Made by a program: the position numbers and the translations under genes
NCBI GenBank assembly: GCA_002286715.1
Contig: NSJX01000119.1
Coordinates: 12,378 to 37,491 of the forward strand
Reading direction: 5' to 3'
Origin: Dentipellis sp. KUC8613
Lineage: Eukaryota > Basidiomycota > Agaricomycetes > Russulales > Hericiaceae
Length of the DNA stretch: 25,114 bases
Part shown: piece by piece, positions 20,880 to 25,114 of the stretch
Numbering within the stretch: position 1 is the stretch's first letter
Layout of the letters: the number at the start of each line of letters is the position of its first letter
Notes under the pieces: generated by a model
Database searches by the model: none
Told to the model about the DNA's origin: nothing
Seen by the model: the letters and a program-made list of their open reading frames with translations, nothing else

Positions 20880-21720
20880 CATGTGAATAAGGTGTGACAG
20901 GCACACAACGGGTGCGGCGGGCACGCGACGGCGCGAAGGTGGCGACGGCACAACGGCCGAAAAGGGCGCGAAGGAGGCGACGGGGCGATGAGCGTGACGG
21001 GCGCGGAGGAGACGACGGCGCGAGGGGCGCGACGGCGGCACGAGCGGCAGCGGCAGCGGCGGCGGCGGCATGAGCAGCGGGACGGCGGCGCGAGGGCCGA
21101 GAGGGGCGCGGAGGTGGCGAAGGCGCGACGGGCGCGACGGCGCAAGGGGCGTGACAAGCGCGGGAGGGGCTTGCTGGACGCGCGAGGGGCGCGACGGCGG
21201 CGCAAGGGCCGAGAGGGGCAAGGCGGCGACGGAAGCGCGGGCTCCGCAGATGGCCTGTCTCGACGGCGGCACGAGCGGCAGGATGGCGGTGCGAGGGCCG
21301 AGAGGGGCACGGAGGTGACGATGGCAAGACGGGCGTGCGAGGGGCTTGATGGACGCGCGAGGGGCACGACGGCGGGGTGGGACGGGACGAGTCGCGCAAC
21401 GGCGCCAGAGACATGAGGGCGTGCGGGCACACGGGCGCGACACGGCGAGGAGGGCGCGATGAGAGTGTGTGGTAACGCCGGTGAGGGTGCGAGACCGGCT
21501 CGAGACCGGCGAGATGGCCCAAAGAGGGGGCGCGGGCATGCGGGCGCGGAGACGGCGCGAGCGTGACGGCGCGGAGGTGGGCGACGGCGCGAACAGGGTC
21601 TGAGGGGCGCGAGAGCGCGCGTGCGCACCGGCGCAAAGAGGGCGCGACGAGGGCGCGAAAAGACCCGGGTCCGGGCACACGAGGGGGCGCAGAGGAGAGG
21701 GTGGAAGTGGACAACGCACC
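20880..21720. repeat. GC-rich, G-skewed degenerate minisatellite block
   Basis: The plus strand is built from endlessly varied GGCGCGAGGG, GGGCGCGACGGCG and CGAGAGGGGCGCGG words, with almost no T. All three minus-strand frames stay open over 377-446 codons. The conceptual products are only Pro/Arg/Ser/Ala mixtures, which shows base composition and not coding. It borders the foldback element on its left. Confidence 0.65.
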
Positions 21721-22020
21721 TGGCTTGCGCCCCTCTCGTGTCCGTCCTGCAAACCCTCTCCTCTGCGAGCCGGAGGCTGTTGTAAGCACGCACGCGCGGT
21801 TTGTGTGTATGTTGAGAGCGGGCGATGGCAAACGGGCGACGGGCAATGAGGGAGCGCGAGGGTGTCGACGTGGAGGATGAGAAAGAGAACGACAAGGCGC
21901 GTCTCCAGTGGAGACCGGCGTCGGCAATTGCCGCGCGCTGTTCCTCGACCGCTCGAGACGCTCGTTGGACAAGTAATAAATTGAGTTAATATCTGAATAA
22001 ATTTTTGCGTGGTCGCAGGG

Positions 22021-22026
22021 CTGCAC
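22021..22026 (+). repeat. Left target-site duplication of the foldback element
   Basis: CTGCAC lies flush against the left arm and is repeated in the same orientation flush against the right arm at 22625-22630. Confidence 0.6.
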
Positions 22027-22624
22027 TCACTGGGGGAAGGAACCGATTTCCGACCTGGAACATAGGGAGGATATAGCAAGGCCGTGAACAATGTATTTAT
22101 GATTTGTTATCAAGGAACATAATAGATACATAATCAATTTACAGTGATATTTTTGTGACATGTAGCCCGGCAGTAGATAACCTTTGTACCGCGCGAGTAC
22201 ACATAGCGCACACGGATAAGGACATAGCCAATGGGCACGTTATGCAACCCCGAAACCATGCTCAGAACATAGCCTATATCCCAAGCATGTTCCCTTTATG
22301 TCACACCCAGGCACCCCAAAAAAAACCAAGTGCAGAGTAAACCACCGTAACACAAAGGGAACATGCTCGGGACATAGGCTATGTGCCAAGCATGGTTTCG
22401 GGGTCGCATAACGTGCCCATTGGCTATGTCCTTATCCGTGTGCGCTATGTGTACTCGCGCGGTACAAAGGTTATCTACTGCCGGGCTACATGTCACAAAA
22501 ATATCGCTGTAAATTGATTATTTATCTAGTATGTTCCTTGATAGCAAATAATAGATACATTGTTCACGGCCTTGCTATGTCCACCCGATGTTCCAGGTCG
22601 GAAATCGGTTCCTTCTCCCAGTGA
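22027..22624. mobile_element. Foldback / MITE-like element with 274-nt inverted arms
   Basis: The left arm (22027-22300) and right arm (22351-22624) are reverse complements over their full 274 nt, with no gaps and about 17 mismatches by eye (about 94 percent identity), around a 50-nt spacer. The ends are TCACTGGG and CCCAGTGA. The element is flanked by CTGCAC direct repeats, as expected from insertion. The direct match extends to nine bases if the left arm is trimmed by three, which would suit a Mutator-like element. There is no transposase, so it would be non-autonomous. Equal arm lengths and low divergence suggest it is complete and fairly recent. A transcript would form a long hairpin. Confidence 0.85.
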
Positions 22625-22630
22625 CTGCAC
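22625..22630 (+). repeat. Right target-site duplication of the foldback element
   Basis: CTGCAC copy matching 22021-22026. The three following bases (TCA) match the first three bases of the left arm. Confidence 0.6.
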
Positions 22631-23120
22631 TCAGAGTCAAATTTTTAAATGGAACGGTAAATATTATGAGCTGGAAAGCTCAAATATGTTGCAGGGATTA
22701 ATAGTCAGTTGTGGTTTTACCGTCTTTGGACGACGTGACCTCTGCAAAATATAGTGCGTCAGCATTGTTTGAGCCACAGTTAACCGAGTATTCAAGCAAT
22801 CGCCTCCAAATATTCATGGTGAGCGCATGATATACTTATCTAGTGCCTCAAATATTTTCTTAATTTCTGCAAAGGTGCTTCATACCCTACATTCAATTCG
22901 TTAGCGTGCCTCGCGCCACACGGATATCGCCGACGGCACGCTGGTCCATGCGCGTCACGGGCGCTTGACGCCAGCCTGGCAGCACGACGCGTCGTCCTTC
23001 TTTCTTCCTCCCTCGTCGTTTTCCCATCCCTCCTTCTATCTGCATCTCGTCCCCTCCGCCTTACCACCTCAGCATCCCGCGGCCGCTTTGTATGCGGCTC
23101 CAGGGTTCCTTGCGACGTCT
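22631..23120. other. Repeat-island sequence without a gene
   Basis: It is AT-rich up to about 22900, then turns into a pyrimidine-rich plus strand (TTCTTTCTTCCTCCCTCG near 22998). No coding signal, RNA or terminal repeat was seen. Confidence 0.4.
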
Positions 23121-23234
23121 CCTTCATTCGCCACACCCGCCCTCTCTCGCCACATCCGCCCTCTCTTGCCGCGTCCGCCCTCTTTCGCCACGTCTGCCCT
23201 CTTTCGCCACGTCCACCCTCTCTTGCCACGTCCG
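23121..23234. repeat. 19-nt minisatellite, six units
   Basis: Six consecutive 19-base units of the form CCCTCTYTYGCCACGTCCG. The first is the most diverged (CCTTCATTCGCCACACCCG). The period is not a multiple of three, so the array reads through all frames and does not support a protein. Confidence 0.85.
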
Positions 23235-24078
23235 CTCTCGCTCATCAAGACCGCTTTTGCTCGCCACGTCACTCGCACTCATACGGCCTACGGGCGCATT
23301 CTCACTGGCGTGCGCGCTGCCATCTGCGTGCCGTCGTTCGCGCATGTCTGCGCTATTTGGCACTAAGTTCGTACGTCTACACTCACTTATTGCGCGCACC
23401 CTTTGTGAGCTGATCCATCGTGTATTCGTACGTGCACCTCCATGTTCGCGACCTGTCTCCGCATGGTCTGACCCATGCGTACCGGCTCCGCGCATGTTCC
23501 TCTCCACTTGCACTCGCGCCTTCGCGTCTGGTGAGCACCTCCCTTACTCCAAGTTATACTACCTTTGCTCACCTACATCTCCTGTGTCATGGCAGTTCCT
23601 TCATTCACTTGCATGCTTGTTCATTGCAGTCATGGCTCCCTGTGAATTGTTCATATTGTTAGTCTTGGTCTTCTTTGACCTGTGCTCACTGCTTACCCCC
23701 TTACAGGTGATGATCCCATGTCATCATTGCACCTGTAGGTATGCTATGCCTTTTGTAAGTGTCCTATCTATGTTCTATGTCATCTTGTTTACCTACTGTC
23801 TGGTTGCTTAAATTCTTGCAGGGCATTGTTGTGGAAGATTGCAGTGGATGTAGGAGGACAGTTTGGTAGTAATGATTTCTATCAGTGTATGTGTTTAGAT
23901 AGTAGCTCTTGAAATATAGTCTTTTGCTATTCTTCTGTGCATTGAAGTGAGGAATAATATATTTACTGCTGCATAGGATGTTGTTATAGTATAGTTCTTG
24001 TGCTACATCAGCCATTGAGGGTACATAGCCTCTGTGTCTTAGGATGGAGCTGTAGTAGTGATAGCAAGGTACTTATAT
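23235..24078. other. Repeat-island sequence without a recognised gene
   Basis: A 239-codon open frame (23092-23811) starts before the minisatellite and runs through it. Its product is rich in Leu, Ser, Cys and Arg without any domain I recognise. Splice-like words occur (CTTACAG at about 23700, TTGCAGGG at about 23816) but no coherent exon chain emerged. It is probably the body of a non-autonomous or decayed element. Confidence 0.35.
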
Positions 24079-24275
24079 CCATAGCAACCATAGTTACACA
24101 CCTTCCTTTCATAGCAGCCATAGTGAGGCACCTCATTCCATAGCAGCCATAGCAGGGTGCCCTATTCCATAGCAGTCTATAGTACTATGATAGTGGTAGT
24201 GGTAGTTCTATAGCCCCAAAAGAAATAGACATTGCTATGGTTCTTTATAGGCTATGTAGGCTATGAACTTCTATA
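24079..24275. repeat. CCATAGCAGCCATAG-rich cluster (right cluster)
   Basis: Copies lie at 24079-24093, 24110-24123, 24138-24155 and 24167-24182. The middle three sit inside tandem units of about 29-30 nt that share TTYCATAGCAG. Inverted relatives (GCTATGG, GGCTATGTAGGCTATG) follow up to about 24265. The words match the left cluster at 20509-20582. Confidence 0.7.
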
Positions 24276-25114
24276 AAGCCATGTAGGTTTTGTCTGATGA
24301 AGTTATGCATCTGGCAAACGCGTGGTCATATGATGTACTTAGATCATCGGATTCCATTACCTTAGAAGAAGATGCGGTATTTCTGCAGGGGAGGATACCT
24401 CAGTAGAAAATGATATGATAGCCAAGTTGAACAACTGGAAGATACCATTATTGCGCACTGGGGAGCGCACACAGACATCATGCGTTTGGGTGGTTCTATG
24501 AAAAGATTCATCAGATGCCAGAAGATATTGTTCGTGACATGATTTTTGAGAAAAAAGAATCGCAGGAGATTGTCCAGCCAGGGGATGACTCGAAAAGGTG
24601 TTTCCGAGAAAATATGGCGGCAGGAACGAGCTGTCAGCCACCTGCTAGATTCAGCTTCGGAGATTGCCGATTTCCAATCAGGCGGCTCTGACTTGTGGCA
24701 GTGCCATCCCCTCTAAATCTCAGCCCATCGACCTCCTGCAATTTCCAGGATCCCCCTTCCAATTGTAAGTAGCTCAACTGACTCCCTTCTACCACCTGCG
24801 TTTCTCGAATAAATGCTTTGCCGAGCAGAATAGACAGCTTAAATCGACAGCTCGAGAGCACTTCGCCTTCTTCGAGTCTGAGCCACTTTTTGTCTCATAG
24901 ATCCACGCACTCGGACAGCGTTGGCGAATCTGACAAACCAGTTCTGCGGCTAGAACTTGTAGTCGTATGCTCACGGCCCCATTTTCAGAAGTCATAGTAC
25001 TACGATCGCAGGCCTCGTGTAATGGGCGCGGGGGAGAGTAGTTTAACGACCTCTTGCTCACACGGGCACAATACACCAGACTCAGTTATTATTGAGCTCC
25101 AGGGTACGATGTGC
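24276..25114. other. Window end: no gene established
   Basis: A 95-codon minus-strand frame (25076-24789) and a 75-codon one (24861-24634) have no recognisable content. On the plus strand, GTAAGTAGC near 24764 and GAGCAG near 24830 would bound a plausible intron of about 65 nt, so the leader of a gene running out of the window is possible. The lower GC content resembles the repeat island more than the gene-rich part. Confidence 0.35.

Noticed and set aside
20751..22091. Three long overlapping minus-strand open frames (446, 414 and 377 codons)
   Set aside because: They occupy all three frames of the same G-skewed repeat block, have only Pro/Arg/Ser/Ala composition, and exist because the sequence lacks T on the plus strand. 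No frame is favoured over the others.
22155..22496. Two small open frames, one on each strand, encoding almost the same peptide
   Set aside because: They are the same sequence read from the two arms of the inverted repeat. The peptide has no recognisable feature.
20890..23240. CRISPR-like reading of the repeated units
   Set aside because: The units are tandem or degenerate without unique spacers of constant size, and the genome is eukaryotic.
23092..23811. 239-codon plus-strand open frame
   Set aside because: It runs through a 19-nt repeat whose period is not a multiple of three, has no recognisable domain, and lies in a repeat island.
20450..24300. LTR retrotransposon
   Set aside because: No long direct terminal repeats, primer-binding site, polypurine tract or reverse transcriptase or integrase motifs were found.
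24634..25076. Minus-strand open frames at the right edge as exons of a gene
   Set aside because: No domain, no convincing splice partner and low coding character; recorded only as unresolved.

Overview
The window looks like a nuclear chromosome segment from a basidiomycete fungus, most likely an Agaricomycete. This is inferred from five multi-exon genes with short introns (mostly 49-71 nt) bounded by GT...AG, GC-rich coding sequence, a eukaryotic tRNA-Ile(AAU) with internal pol III boxes, and a Dnf1-type lipid flippase. I cannot place it in a genus.

Layout. Bases 1-19.1 kb form a gene-rich part. In order it holds: (1) a minus-strand, 3'-truncated, low-complexity SP/TP-rich protein of unknown function (3045 down to the window edge, 3 exons); (2) a minus-strand PEBP/TFS1-family protein (5214-4456, 3 exons, 214 aa); (3) a minus-strand tRNA-Ile (5774-5701); (4) a minus-strand serine-rich acidic protein with an N-terminal hydrophobic segment (7697-6101, 2 exons, 514 aa); (5) a plus-strand RS-domain protein (8368-9617, 5 exons, 297 aa), divergent from gene 4 and convergent with gene 6; (6) a minus-strand protein with about three membrane segments and an Ala/Pro/His/Lys-rich linker (11237-9788, 3 exons, 442 aa); (7) a plus-strand P4-ATPase phospholipid flippase (13773-19096, 11 exons, 1592 aa). 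The exon chains were assembled by hand from reading frame, splice signals and phase. Every chain closes without a frame break.

From about 20.5 kb to 24.3 kb the character changes to a repeat island with no recognisable gene. Clusters of a CCATAGCAG-type motif sit at both sides of about 3.8 kb of sequence. Between them lie a strongly G-skewed GC-rich block, a near-perfect 598-bp foldback element (two 274-nt inverted arms around a 50-nt spacer, flanked by a short direct duplication), and a 19-nt minisatellite. This reads as a non-autonomous transposon or a nest of them. The foldback element is the clearest mobile element in the window.

The genes do not form a pathway. The only functional theme is membrane lipid biology (flippase, PEBP-family protein, two uncharacterised membrane proteins), which may be chance. 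The points most worth following up are the foldback element and its flanking repeats, a perfect 28-bp palindrome that contains the TATA box of gene 6, and a 54-nt in-frame intron in the flippase at the edge of transmembrane helix 3.
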